The notes under the pieces: model-generated
What the model saw: the letters and a program-made list of their open reading frames with translations, nothing else
Told to the model about the DNA's origin: nothing
Database searches by the model: none
Position numbers and translations under genes: made by a program
Shown: in pieces, positions 1 to 12,800 of the stretch
Layout: each line of letters starts with the position of its first letter
Position numbering within the stretch: the stretch's first letter is position 1
DNA from: Hoplostethus atlanticus
Lineage: Eukaryota > Chordata > Actinopteri > Trachichthyiformes > Trachichthyidae
Reading direction: 5' to 3'
Length of the DNA stretch: 64,000 bases
NCBI GenBank assembly: GCA_034670405.1
Contig: JAXDDX010000044.1
Coordinates: forward strand, 3,250,001 to 3,314,000

Positions 1-59
1 GGCTATAGTACCAGAATAAATTACCAATGGATGTCCATGTTGACAAATGACAGGAAACT

Positions 60-130
60 GAACCAATGAGAGTGTAGTTTCCTACATGCATGACGTCACG
101 GGGGAGTATTAATACTTGTTCACAACCCCC
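60..130 (+). promoter_or_regulatory. Probable H3.3 promoter: CCAAT box and CRE
   Basis: A CCAAT box is visible at 63-67 and another CCAAT at about 23-27. A perfect palindromic cAMP-response element, TGACGTCA, lies at 91-98. The likely transcription start is shortly downstream, and a non-coding first exon appears to end near the splice donor at about 214 (AAAG/gtaaat). CRE and CCAAT elements are typical of vertebrate replication-independent H3.3 promoters. The start site itself is inferred. Confidence 0.55.
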
Positions 131-1065
131 ACCAAACACTCATCACCGTGGTGTTCAGTGGTCGTGACAGCTATTCGCTGAAGGTTTTTTATTCAAAACA
201 ACTGACTTCATAAAGGTAAATATGCTTGGTACATAGAGAATATGGGTTTATGTATTACAACTAATGTTAGGCTGTGCTACCGAATCGGGATTTCGATTTG
301 TGTGTTGTTTAACTACATGGCTAATATGCTAGCTAGCTAACCGTCGCTAAAAATGGAACAATGGATTCTCTTACCGTTAACGTCTCTGGTAAAACGTCGG
401 TGTTGGCTCACTAAAACTAAATCATACATGTTATATCAGTCTTACTTCTCGAGACAAATATTGGCTAGTACATCTTAAGATGGCTATCGCACTTAGCTGG
501 CGAGTACGTGTTTGTTCGGCTAATGTTACTAAAGCTGAATCCAAGCAATGTCGCCTGAGGGTTAACTGACCAAACGTGAAAATGGCGAAGTCGAAAAGAG
601 ACTGTTGGCAGGCCAGTCTTCTACTACCGCTGGGTGTAGCGCGGTTTTTTTATCGCCAGTCTTGTTGGTCCTATCTGTTTGATGTGGGTCTGCTGGCCTG
701 CTAACTAGGTTCATTTAAACGATCACGGCGCGATTTATCCATTGTAACTTGTAATTGACCAACGATTCTGGTCCGTCTCAAGAGATACTGCTATGCAGTT
801 TGTTTAGCCCTTGGTGGTGGAAGGCGGGGTGTGTGGAGCGCACTGGAACAGACCAGACGCCTCCCAGTGGTAAATTTGTTGGGGCCGGGGGGAGGGGAGT
901 CTTTCAATTTGTAGGCTAATAGGGTTAGCCTAGCAAGCCATTTTGCCGGGATCGCCGCGATTCGAATTATCCCCGGTCTGTGGGTCTCCATTTCATGTGA
1001 CTGGCGTTTAGCCTAGCGTCGGTTTATGTGGTCTCACATATCACGGTTTATTTTTAAGCAAGTGA

Positions 1066-1693
<628 letters not shown>

Positions 1694-2330
1694 GCGGCTA
1701 GTGGCAGCATCAAGACAGATGATCCTATTTATCGTACTTAACCATTTTTGTGGACATTTTATTTCTCGAGTATTTTTAAATTTTCTTTTGATTTTTGTAT
1801 TGTATTTTAGAATGGGACAAATGCATCAGTCATTCCGCAAACCTGAATTCAGATTGAGGTAGTTGGAGATGGTGTGCAGTAGAACGTTGACTATCTACAT
1901 GGATCTATAATGGGCCATTTTTACATGTAAACGGTGGCTGGTGGGATGTCGTGATCTGTGAAACGTCTCATTTTGGCTCCTTGTGGGTATCAGGGTTCCA
2001 GGTGATGCTGGGGCTTTCCTTTTTGGGGGAGAGACAGAATTCTTCACATCTTCCATGGGGGTCCAGGGTTCCTTCATCCAGCTACCCTCTTCCACAGTAT
2101 GCCAGCATGTCTTGCACAGCAGTTCTCTGTACTGTAGTGTCAGGGTAATGTATTTATACAGTTGTACTGTACACAACAGCAAGGAGCATGGCAGACCCCT
2201 CCGTATTTTTCTGGACTGCTTTTTACATGTTATTTTTCCAACATGAAAAATCTTGGCAGCTACATTTAATACTATTTATGAAGTGTTGGTCACATGTCTT
2301 TCTATTAAAGGTCTTTACGAGTAAACATTT
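1694..2330 (+). other. H3.3 3' untranslated region with polyadenylation signal
   Basis: After the TAA at 1691-1693 there is an AT-rich stretch without supportable coding content, ending near an ATTAAA hexamer at 2304-2309. A long 3'UTR is normal for polyadenylated H3.3 transcripts, unlike stem-loop-terminated canonical histone mRNAs. The exact cleavage site is not visible. The short ORFs inside look like chance. Confidence 0.6.
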
Positions 2331-2507
2331 GTTTCGTAATCAATGAAGTGAGTTACAAAGACTGATTTGGTGTATGAGATTCATCTTTATATACATACTG
2401 TACAACATTTACTTCACACGTCACAAAGGTAGACTGGCAGGATTTCTTGTCATACAAACCACTCTGTATGCTTGAAACCGGTAGCTGAAAGGAAATGCAC
2501 TGATAAG

Positions 2508-4944
2508 TTAAGCTTCCCAAAACATCTCTAGGCAAAGGTAAACATCTGTCTTTATGTAACGGTGGTCCATCTCACCAATACGGCAGACTATCTCTTCACA
2601 ATCCTTGACAGTGCTGGCTCGCAGTGCCACACAGCAGAAGCTTGTTGACTGAGGTGTTTCTGGGGCGTCTCTGTGAACAGAGCCAATCACATGCTTAGAT
2701 TACATCTGGGTTCAGCCAATGACAACAGACCTGTAATGGTTTGGGGATTGCATCACTGTCATGTCTCTACGGAGAGGTGCGACAGGGGCTTGCAGCGCTT
2801 CTGGATTACCATGGACGCATGGTAACCCCTGCATGAATTATGCAATACAAACATCCCAGCCCACTGAGAGATCTTCCTAGATGATGCTTAAATGTGGACT
2901 ATGTTTGCTATTTACTCTGCATGTGCAGCTTCTAGAACAGTGGTCCTCAAATCCGGGCCTCGGGGTGCAGAGTACTGCTGGTTTTCTATTCTGCCAGGTA
3001 CTTTCCATTCTAGCTGTCTAATCAGGGATTGATTAAGACCTGGGATGCCAGGTGAATGCAATTAACTTCCTGGTAGGAGAGAAAACGAGCAGCACTCTGG
3101 ACCCCGAGGCCCGGATTTGAGGAACTCTGCTCTAGAAGCTGCACATGCATTTATATTAGACAAGACTTACTTGCAAGGTTCAGTATAAAAATGTCGGTTT
3201 CCCACACCAAAATACTTACACCACACAGAATGCAAATATTGTGTAGTCTGATTGACCATACCGCCCTACACATGAGATCTCTGGGTAGTGATGCTGGAAT
3301 AGCTCCTGAGGGGAAAACAGACACACAAAACAATCAGCATGTTATGACAGGATAATTCATTGCTGTTATTCAGCAGCGGGCAGTTCACTCATATTCTGAC
3401 AGAATATAGCAGACAGGGAGCCTGGTTATTAATCCTTGGTCAAAAGCAGACCGCATGCACATAAATTATGAACACAGCCAATGCTTCTACTCACCAGCTT
3501 ACTATTTTTCTCTGTGCATGTCAAATGTGTTTCCTTCATGTCTAAGAGCACTTCCTGCAGGGAAAATGACTGATTGAGTGCATGGTGATATTCAGGATCA
3601 AGTGTTTCCTAGAATACAATAATGTCCGACACCGACTAGATCAAATGTGTCCTCAAGCAAGGAATGGCTCTACTACCTTGCTAGGCAGGTTTTTCTGCAA
3701 GACTTGCGGTATTACGTGCTGCAACACCTCCTTGCCTCCAAACTAGGAAAAGAGTAGACCAGCTGTCAGTGTTGGATAACTCTTTCTCACAGCACACTGC
3801 ACTCACACAGACACACTGACAAAGACATAAGGACGCCATTTGATTTGACACAAAACCATAAAGTACACGACAAAGACACAATAACGCAAGTCGCTGAGGA
3901 CACAAACATCAAATTATAATGCACAAACATATCTACCATTCCAATGTTTGCCTTTCCCAAGAACTGCACAATGTACACAATCCTGCTGAGGAGAGGTGGT
4001 TCAGTGTTTCAATGGATGTCACACAAAACTGTTCAATATCCCCAATCTCGATTCAACAGATACTTCTAAAGATCACATTAGGTAGAACAGGTACATTCAG
4101 CAAACAGTCTTCCATACGATTTAACTGTGAGGAGGTGGTAAACCGACTTGCCTTCCCTCTTTGAGACACTGTGACGGACGCTGGTCCTCGTTGGCTGACG
4201 GCTGAGAAGAAGCAGGCCCAAGCTGCAGAGTGGGGTTCTCCACCCTCAGGGCCCGGAGGAGTTTGATGAGGGGCCGATAGACAGCGCCGTCCCGGTCCCT
4301 CCATCGCAAAACACGTATGGAGAGAGGGCAGCCTTTCAGGCGAGACAGAACCACACCTGCCTGGCAAGTCAGAGGAAATTGCAGTTCTCCAATGAAAAAC
4401 CATGACGTTTTATCGTAACACTTTGTGTAACAACTTCTAATGCTTGTACTGGGATGATCTGTCAGGGAATGCAAACAGGATTTCTCAATCATAAAAATGC
4501 ATGCTAGGTTTATCAAGGGCATTGCCGTGCGTGACAAGTAGTCATAAAAAGAGACAGTACATAAAGAATGTGTGTTTTATCATTTATCACCGCACAATAG
4601 CTTTACACGCTAGTGAATCTGTGTACATAGGACCTACTCAAAGAAACCTCAAACACCATCATAGAGTGAATCACTATTGTTTTTAAACATTATTGTGTTA
4701 TATCACTATATCATATAGAAAGTAGCAAAATGAACATTTATTTATTTCTATGAAAATGTCAGAGAGTAAAACTTTGATGTGCATGACTCCACCTTGTGAG
4801 GATTTTCTTACCTGTCCATTCCTGGAATTCCTCAGGGAGATTCCATTGATCTCATCGATGACATCACCAGGGCAGATAAACTTGTCTACCTGAGCCTGAC
4901 TACCAGGCAACAGCTCTAGGACAAAGACCCGCCCTCTGAGATAC

Positions 4945-4988
<44 letters not shown>

Positions 4989-7486
4989 CAGAGAGTGATA
5001 ATAATGATGTATAGATGTATGAACTGGCAGACACGTGCAGTGGAAAGATACGATTGATTCTGAGTGGAGGACACAAACCTTAGCACGACCCCTAGCTCCC
5101 GACAGGGTACTGCTTCATATATCTCACACACCTGGGAACACAAGTTGAGTTAACAACATACAGACAAAGCGAACTGCGAACATCATTTTCATTGAGATTT
5201 CATTATTTCCCACAAACCTCAGCTTGTGATATTTATCCATGGATTTATAGATTTATCATGGGCACTAAAACCAAAACATTGTTTATGAAATCCTAATGAT
5301 GGTGTCTTACTGGTAGGAGGCAGCTCTCGTCCAGAAAACTGCAGTTCTGTGTTGAGAGACCAGATGTGTTGTCAGCAAAGTATAATGGCTATCAATGTTG
5401 GCATACAGAGTTTTCATAGTTATGTAGCCTCTATAACACATGAGGAGTTTTATTCCAAAGTGAGATATCTACCATTTGAAAGAATTAATATCTACTCTTA
5501 CTAAATGATGTGCTTACAACAGTAAAGCACATTAATAGTTACTATGAACCTCTTGAACCCCCATAGACAGACAGACCCAAACCCCAAAAAAAAATAGCTC
5601 CACAACTATCAGGTCGATGTGCATGATCTCAGGCTCTATGGATAGACAACACCTTTGAAAATCTAAACCCAAGTGACCTCAGTAACCTTGAGACTGTTAC
5701 TGTTCATTTCAACGACATCAGAAAGTGAATAATACCATGATCGCAATGATCCCATGGACAGATGTTTCATAACTCCAATATTGCAATTATTGCCTATCAG
5801 ACATGGTTTTGGCAATTTTCTTTCAACTTTTTGTCAGCCATAACTCCAAGCACCATTCCAGCATTTTGGAATGAAAACTTGCATATATATAGACCTTTAT
5901 TGAGGATTTCTTGGCATACACAAGCATTTGCTCTGACCTCCATGTCCAGTTTGAACTCCATCTGAGAGAGGACCAGCAGCAGTGACATGAAAGGCTCTGG
6001 AAAAGGAAGGATATGTCACTATCAGGATTGTTGTTGGTGGCATGTGATGACAACATTTTCCTTAGCGTGGCTTAATCACCTGCCAAGTATTTGGTGAAAA
6101 AACAATCAGATAATGTAAAAAGCCTCACCCACAAATTCCTCATTCCTGAGGATTGAGCTAGCCGAGCTGTACCACTGGAAAAGAGCAAAATGATATAAAT
6201 TCAAATTCATCATTACTTGGACCTGTTTTGTTGTATTGAGTAAAGTGCAAAGTGCAATACAATGAGTACACACATTTTTAGTATAGGGGAAACAAGCCTC
6301 CAACCCTGGCTGTGTTGGTGCCCTGCTCTAGCCATTGAGCCACACAGCACCAAAATTGTAAAAAAAAAAAATGTCTGACCTCTAGGATTCTTGGTGTGTG
6401 TAGCAGGTGTGTGATGAACTGCGGTAGGGCCTTGCGGCTGAGGGCCAGCCTGAGGAGGTAGCGGCCTCGGCCCTGAGCTGTGAGCAGCTTCCTGCAAACT
6501 CTTGCCTGCTCAACCGCCAGAGACAAAGTACACAGCCTACAAACACCAGCAAGACAACAGGGATTATATAAATTTGGATTGGTGCTGCTTGATTATATTA
6601 TATTGCTGTTTTCATTATGGGAATATTATTAATAATTGTAATTTCTAGGCTGTCACTGTGTTGTTACCTGCCGCAGGTGTCTTGGTGGGGAAGCTGTTCA
6701 AAACACTGCCAGTAGTCTCTGTGTACTAGACTCAGAACCGGTTCTGAGGGGAGAGAGCAGACATACAGTCTCATCATAATGGGAAAAAAAAATACATTTC
6801 ACATATACTTAAGATGTTTAGAGATATGTTTCAAAATGCCCAAAATATAATGGATATATTGCAAGATATAGTGCATAATTTGAAACATACAAATGTACAT
6901 ATGTGTTTTTTGTTTTTTTGCAGTATTACCACATGCAAAAGACATGAATGAAATACTTAGTACACGCAGATATTATTCGGGTACTCACGTTGGAGTCCTT
7001 TCCTGAGGATGAGTTCAAGAAGCTCACAGCAGGACGCGAGGTGAGGGTTGCTGTCTGTCACCATCTCTCCATCTGACTGCAGGTTCAGGAGACACACTGG
7101 GAGGAAAAAAAAGACACGGCCATGTAAGCGCTCCAGTTCCCACGCAACCTCCTGGAACATCACCTTTTTGCACGATAGCCTCATCATTACTGGCCTGGGT
7201 GTGACAGAAAAGAGGCAAGGCAAAGCGTATACGACCTGGGAGATTGTATTTACAGTAATAAAAATGAGCTTTTATGGGCTGTTGTAAATAGAAAACTAAA
7301 ACTGCTACGCGAATGGTTGGATCAAAGCAGAATGACAGGTCTGATCAAAAGTCGTTAATTTTGATTAAACTGACCGATACAGTCAGCTACCTGTGCAAAT
7401 CCGAAACGCAAATGATGAACTAGTTGTGGCATATTATAACGGATTTTACCTTTGAGAGTCCCGAGTAGAGGATCTTTGGGTGCCAT
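2508..7486 (-). CDS. RUN-PDZ-PTB(PID) domain scaffold-like protein
   Basis: I do not recognise a named gene. Fifteen coding exons join in phase: 7450-7486, 6989-7096, 6668-6743, 6380-6536, 6129-6174, 5938-5996, 5311-5346, 5079-5131, 4812-4944, 4152-4360, 3937-3985, 3677-3742, 3495-3554, 3220-3305 and 2508-2670. The total is 1338 nt, or 445 residues. Residues about 15-165 resemble a RUN domain (GRGRYLLRLALSRKALPQF, then WYSSASSILRNEEF). Residues about 175-255 form a PDZ domain (CRELGVVLR, then CPGDVIDEINGISLRN, then AGVVLSRLKG). Residues about 305-445 look like a PTB/PID domain (RIVYIVQFLGKANIGM, GGKEVLQHVIPQVL, then YTIFAFCV and SFCCVALRAS). RUN domains often bind small GTPases, PDZ domains bind C-terminal tails and PTB domains bind NPxY-type motifs, so a membrane-trafficking adaptor is a reasonable inference. 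The exon at 4152 uses a GC donor; without it the protein would stop after the PDZ domain. The start was chosen as the first ATG in an exon with a good donor. Confidence 0.82.
2918..3149. mobile_element. Foldback (MITE-like) element with long imperfect terminal inverted repeats
   Basis: The two ends are reverse complements over roughly 65 bases with a few mismatches. The left arm starts TGCATGTGCAGCTTCTAGA and runs into CCTCAAATCCGGGCCTCGG. The right arm starts CCGAGGCCCGGATTTGAGG and ends TCTAGAAGCTGCACATGCA. The unique centre of about 100 bp has no coding capacity. This is the structure of a non-autonomous foldback element. It lies downstream of the H3.3 3'UTR, inside the last intron (2671-3219) of the RUN-PDZ-PTB gene. 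Family assignment needs a repeat library. Confidence 0.7.
4947..4995. repeat. (GA)n microsatellite at a splice acceptor
   Basis: A GA dinucleotide run with a few interruptions. On the minus strand it is a CT tract that serves directly as the polypyrimidine tract of the acceptor for the exon at 4812-4944 of the RUN-PDZ-PTB gene. Confidence 0.9.
6290..6360 (-). mobile_element. tRNA-derived SINE fragment
   Basis: On the minus strand the sequence reads like a tRNA-derived SINE head. An A-box-like TGGCTCAATGGCTAGAGC is followed about 30 bases later by a B-box-like GGTTGGAGGC. It lies in the intron between the exons at 6380-6536 and 6129-6174. An adjacent T-rich/A-rich stretch at 6359-6371 belongs to the intron. 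The fragment is short and the family is not assigned. Confidence 0.5.
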
Positions 7487-7899
7487 ATTGTGGGACCAGC
7501 TGTGATCGCAGGTTGGTGGTGAACACGACACAAACTACACATACACTTCCGCTTATCAAAAACACAACATACCGAGACTCTTTCCTATTCCGTAATACCG
7601 TAGACAGCAGGAATGGCAGTTGGGTGGGTTTGTATGATTTCTCCTTCCTTCCACTATATACAACAAACGGTCGAAATCATCACACTCGGGATATATGTTT
7701 GCGCCGGTTGCCTGGTTATCGCATTTCCATCATTTTATTAAGGAACCTTGAAATAAAAGACATCGAGGTATGAACTGCACATTGGCAGTTGCGACCTCTG
7801 GTGGTCTGCTTTCAAAAATGCAGCACAGCGGAAACACCCGACCACTACCGAAGACCCCTGGACTCGTGCTGCCTTCAATGGCTCCTTGTAAAACTCCCA

Positions 7900-8440
7900 C
7901 TCCCGAGTACCGAAATGATAAATACGGCTTGTCGCTTCTACTGTATAAAAAGAAAAAAGCTGCCTGTCTTAAGTTTGCCAGAGACCACCTGGACAAACCT
8001 GAAGATTTCTGGAAGTCTGTTGAACAACATTGAACTGCTTGGTCAGAATCAGAAATGCATCAAAACATCCCACGACCAAAATAACCTTATCCCTATGGTC
8101 AAGCATGGTGTTGGGAGTGCCATGGTCTGGGGCTGTTCTTGTTCCTCTGGACCTGACCTGGATCCTAAGCATTCAAGCAAATCTACCAAAGAACGGCTCA
8201 GGAAGAAGAAGTTTAATGTTTTGGATTGGCCAAGTTAGTCCTGACCTAAATCCAGTTGATGTTGTAGCAGGACCTAAAGCAGGATGTTCATGTGAGACTC
8301 CCTCAAACCTCACTATGTTGGCCGAGTTCTGTAAGGAGTAGGAGAAAATACCTCAAGGAAGATGCCAGAGGCTGATCAGTGGCTATAGATAGATATTTAC
8401 TCCAAATCAGCACTGCTAAAGGAGAAATTATTGACTGAGG
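7900..8440 (+). pseudogene. Decayed Tc1/mariner transposase
   Basis: Broken pieces of a Tc1-like transposase can be read in several frames: CLKFARDHLDKPEDFW, then NLIPMVKHGVGSAMVWGC, then HSSKSTKERLRKKKFNVLDW, a degraded DLNPVD motif, and a final PSNLTMLAEFCKE. The order matches the C-terminal two thirds of Tc1 transposases. Frameshifts, stops and loss of the N-terminal DNA-binding part show it is dead. No terminal inverted repeats were recognised. It lies between the 5' end of the RUN-PDZ-PTB gene and the 3' end of trpm4. The extent is approximate. Confidence 0.88.
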
Positions 8441-8519
8441 GAGTTCACACAGAGATATCTGAGAAACCAGTTTTGTTAAATAAACAATGAAAGTACACCG
8501 CATTTATGTGTGCATGTTC

Positions 8520-8540
8520 TTTATTTGGTATATCTTTATT
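8520..8540 (-). other. Probable trpm4 polyadenylation signals
   Basis: Two AATAAA hexamers on the minus strand, read as TTTATT at 8520-8525 and 8535-8540, lie about 1.3 kb beyond the trpm4 stop. They are the first good signals close to the Tc1 relic. The interval 8541-9829 would then be the trpm4 3'UTR. I see no other gene in it. Confidence 0.45.
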
Positions 8541-9829
8541 ACAATTTGAGTCAATGTGCCAGGTAAAAGCCCCACGTGAACACATTGAAATTCAGCACTG
8601 AAACATGGCACTGGCAACGCATGCCAGAAAAATATACCTGCTAAAGGCCCTTTCTAATTGCAACTTTAAAATTCAATTGTTTTATCAAAGCTCATTTTTA
8701 GTATTCAATATGGATAGTAGTTGTGTGCATCTATTCACTGCTAACACACACACATACATACATACAGTTAACAATGGAATGAGTCAAACTTTCACATTTT
8801 GAAGCCGCTCATAATATGCATCAGCCCTAAAACCTCAGGTGCACCATGTGAACAGGTCATGCTTTTGTTTTGATGTTCTCTGTAGGTCCAACAGTGTTTC
8901 ATCCAAGCAGGTGTGCGAGCTACACACGGTGCATGTTAAGTGTTGTAGGTGTAAATCTGAACCATGTCAAGAGAAACGGTGTGTATGTGTGTGTCACAGG
9001 CACATGTGCATGATGATGTGTGGTGTCCAAAAGAGTCCATAGCTCCTACCTCTGTTCGCTCGACACAAGGCTGTTGTCAATATTCCCCAGATGCAAGACA
9101 AAACTTGATGATACTTAGAAAATTGTATATGTGAACCACAGATGAAGCACATGTACATGGAAGTGTTGCACATGTCCATGTCATGTCTGGCTGGGACATG
9201 CTGGCCTCCATGACTCAGTATTTGGCACAATTCACAATTCATTCATTAGGTCTTCCATTTAATAGACAAAATCTAATGTAGCAACATTAGGATTTATCCT
9301 TAACATGATGTAACATTTAGTCCTGGTCAAAAAATAAGATTCAGAGAATCAATCATTTGGCAAGAGTGTTTCTAATTCAACACAAAAAGTAAATATGGAC
9401 AATATCAAATATGGACATAGTGTAACCCCCATGTAAACAGTATAATAGTTGAGTTGTAAGTATCCATACAAATCAGTAAAAAAAGCTAAAGAAAAAATAC
9501 AGCATTCCAGATACCCGTTCAAAAGTGCAGCAAAAATGCGTCCCGAGGCACATTACACATTGACCAAGAAAACACAGATAAACATCATGCCACATTATAA
9601 ATACAGATACTTCCCTTTGCATTGGAATAAAATACGTTACACATGTAAAGAAATATGAGCCTTTCTATTTACTCAATACTGTAAAAAGTAGTGCTGGTTC
9701 CCTTTTCCCTTTGTTTCAGTTCATGTCCACAAGTATTCTCATATTTGGCCAGTGAACACTTTATAAACAGCAGCTTCATTCTTGCCCTTTCCTGACCCTG
9801 AGCAACTGATGCCGTACACCAAGGTCGCA

Positions 9830-12800
9830 TCAGGCTGAAGTGGAAGACGAGGGGAATGAGTCTGTGGAGTGAAGGAGACAGAGTGGGAGATCATTTATTT
9901 GACCACAGGTATAAATGGTTAGTGGCAAATATTGTGGCTAGATATCATGGTAAGCAAGTCAAACAAGCATAGTGAATACAACCTGTGACCTACTACCATG
10001 TGGTTTCTTTTGTATTTATCTACACCTGTATAAAGTTATGTTCTGATTTCATAACTTGTGGCCACAAGTACCTTTAAAAGCAGGTGGAGGTCGAGTGGGT
10101 TTGACCATGCTGCCTTGTGCCAAGGTATCCACAATCCAGCTGAGAGCGTTGGAGCAATACTCCATCTGAAAAGGCACATGAAAAGGGCTAAAGCTGTACA
10201 ATGGCATACAGTAACTCCCAAACTCTAATTTAAAGCAGCTCTGAGAGAAGAGTGAGTATTATTTTTGGTATGCTATACACGAGAAGTCATTACAGTTAGG
10301 AGGCCGGCGCAGACCAGAGACACGCTTCGAATAGACAGCTTTAGTTTTACCTCAGTCTCCAAGGCCCTCAGCCTGTGGTCCAAGTCTCTGGTTTCAGTCA
10401 GCTGTTTCATCACAGTGTCCACTCTGCCAAACAAAACATTCACCTCAATACGATGGAGCCAGATTTAGCAACTACAAGTACTATGCCACAAGTTAGAAGA
10501 AACATCACTAATTGAGATGGACTGAAAGGCTACAGAGGGAAGGTATGTCAGCTTACTTGGCAGACATCCGTTTGAGCCTCTCAGAGTCGCTACCTCTCTG
10601 GATCTTGCCCTGGGCGGTCAGGAAGTTCTCCTTCTGAATGGTTTCCCATGTCATTAGCCTGTTAGCCGCTTTACCTCTTAGCTGCAATACTAATGAAGAC
10701 AATATGGCAGTATTATTATCGTTTCTTACTCAAGGACACTTAGCATTCTGGTAGCTCAACAAAGGCATGCTATTCTACAAATTCAAACACCACATTGACA
10801 GTGACTGGAGGCCCACTACATGACACCTGGGCATGCACTGTGAATTTACCAATGATTCCAACCCAAAGTTTTTCCAATGTTAATTAAGAAAAAAAAAAAT
10901 CTATTGCATTCAGCTGACTCACTCAGATACTTCAAATACTGACCAAAGTGGTGGATCTTGACGGAGGGAAGCTTGCGGATGTTCCTCTTGATGAAGAGGT
11001 GGAGGTGAGAGAGGATGATGAAAGGGGGGGCCAGGGAAGGACGGGAGTGGTACTGCACAATCAGGTTGTAGCGCTGGAACTTCCAGTGGACGTCGCTGTT
11101 CTCCTGAACCTTGGAGAAGGTGTGGCTGAATGGAGGGAAGAAGAAAAGAAAAAAGCTTTTTTTTGTCCCATTTATATGTGAACAACTGAAAAACAATGAA
11201 GCTGAGCGAGATGAAGTTTGATGGGGAAGGAGAGAGGAGAGATAAGAGATAAGAGAGGAGGGCCAGCGTAAGAACAGAGAAAGCATGCCAGAGTAGCTAC
11301 CAAGACAGAAAGATGGGAAAATTCCCCCCATGTTGTCTACCTAAACATAGCGATGAGCAGATTGATGAGCAGGATGTTGGTGACCAGCAGGTAGATGACC
11401 AGCAGAATTACGACCAGCCAGTTGCCGTACGGGTTCCTGCAGGGCTCTTCACCGGCCTGGATCAGGGTTACGTTGTCTGTGCAGGGCATGTCCCACTCTT
11501 TCCCCACTTGGATGGACACAACAATACAGAGAGGATGAAAAAACTCCCATTCCTTTCATCTCTATCAATATCAATATTAACTTCTCTATGCTGGACCAGG
11601 TTATTATTGCAATAACTACTAATTGCTGCAGTGAACTTTGAAGCATGGTTTAAAAAGCTGCGATGTGTATACCATATACAAATACAATGCTCTTACATTG
11701 ATCTGAAACTAAAACAATTGCATTTCTCCTCCCATCCACAACACACACACACTTATACCATCTATCTCTTCCACAGGGATCTGTCCAAAGATGTGCAAGT
11801 ACGGTCTGTAGAATACTCGGCGGAAGATGCGATCTGGACGGGGATCGTAAGAGTAGATCAAAGCCTGATTGGCTACTCCATATGCCATAAGCCACACCCC
11901 CAGGAAGAAGAGGAAGAAGAAGACATCCTTCATCTGAATAGAGGGAAATGATCATTACTATGCCAATATCTCACTTAATACCTTTTGACTGATGCCACCT
12001 TATGACCACCTTTTGACATATCTCACCATCTTGCCAACGATGATGATTTTTGGTCCTAGTTGTCTGTGAATGGCGAAGATGTGGATGAGACGGAGGGTGA
12101 AGACCATGTAGTCCACACACAGGGCACCTCGGCCAAACTCATGCGACCACTTAAACATCCTGACACACAGGCAGAGCAAACCAAATGCGATTTAAGAGAT
12201 TACTACTGTAGTACTGGTATTTACACGTTGATCTTTACACTCTAAAAGGTGTTGGTGTAATGCAGCAATAATATATAAATGGCTCCTGTGTAAGCCTGCT
12301 CCCTACCTGCAGATCAGCCCTATGATGAACAGGATGATGGCAGTAAGATCACACTTGTTCCACACATCCTGTATGTACAGCCTCATCCTCTGGCGCCAAG
12401 TCATGGTTCCCACAAAGCACGTCTTGGAGGAGAAAACATCAATCAACTTCACTGGAACTTATTCTACTGTTGCAATTTGTATGTCTCTCTGGATGAGATG
12501 TCAATGTAAAGCGCAAAATGTCATGTAAGGAAATGCAATGTAAGGATGTCCTCTCTCCACTCACCTCCCGGATCTCCTCACACACAATGGTGAAGACCCA
12601 GAAGTACAGCACGTACTCAGAAATGGCCGGGCCAAAAGGGGGTGGACCCTTGAAATCCACCAATAGCACGTAGGCAAAAAGAAGGAGGAAGAGGAAGTAC
12701 ATCAGCACGTTGCCCAAAAAGGAGGTGACGGGTGCGAACCAGAACTGACGCCATCTTGACACCACGAAAGGGCGCTTTGGCGGTCGGGGAGAGTGGGGTA

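Noticed and set aside
7900-8440. A working Tc1 transposase
   Set aside because: Several frameshifts and stops, a broken catalytic region and no N-terminal part or terminal repeats.
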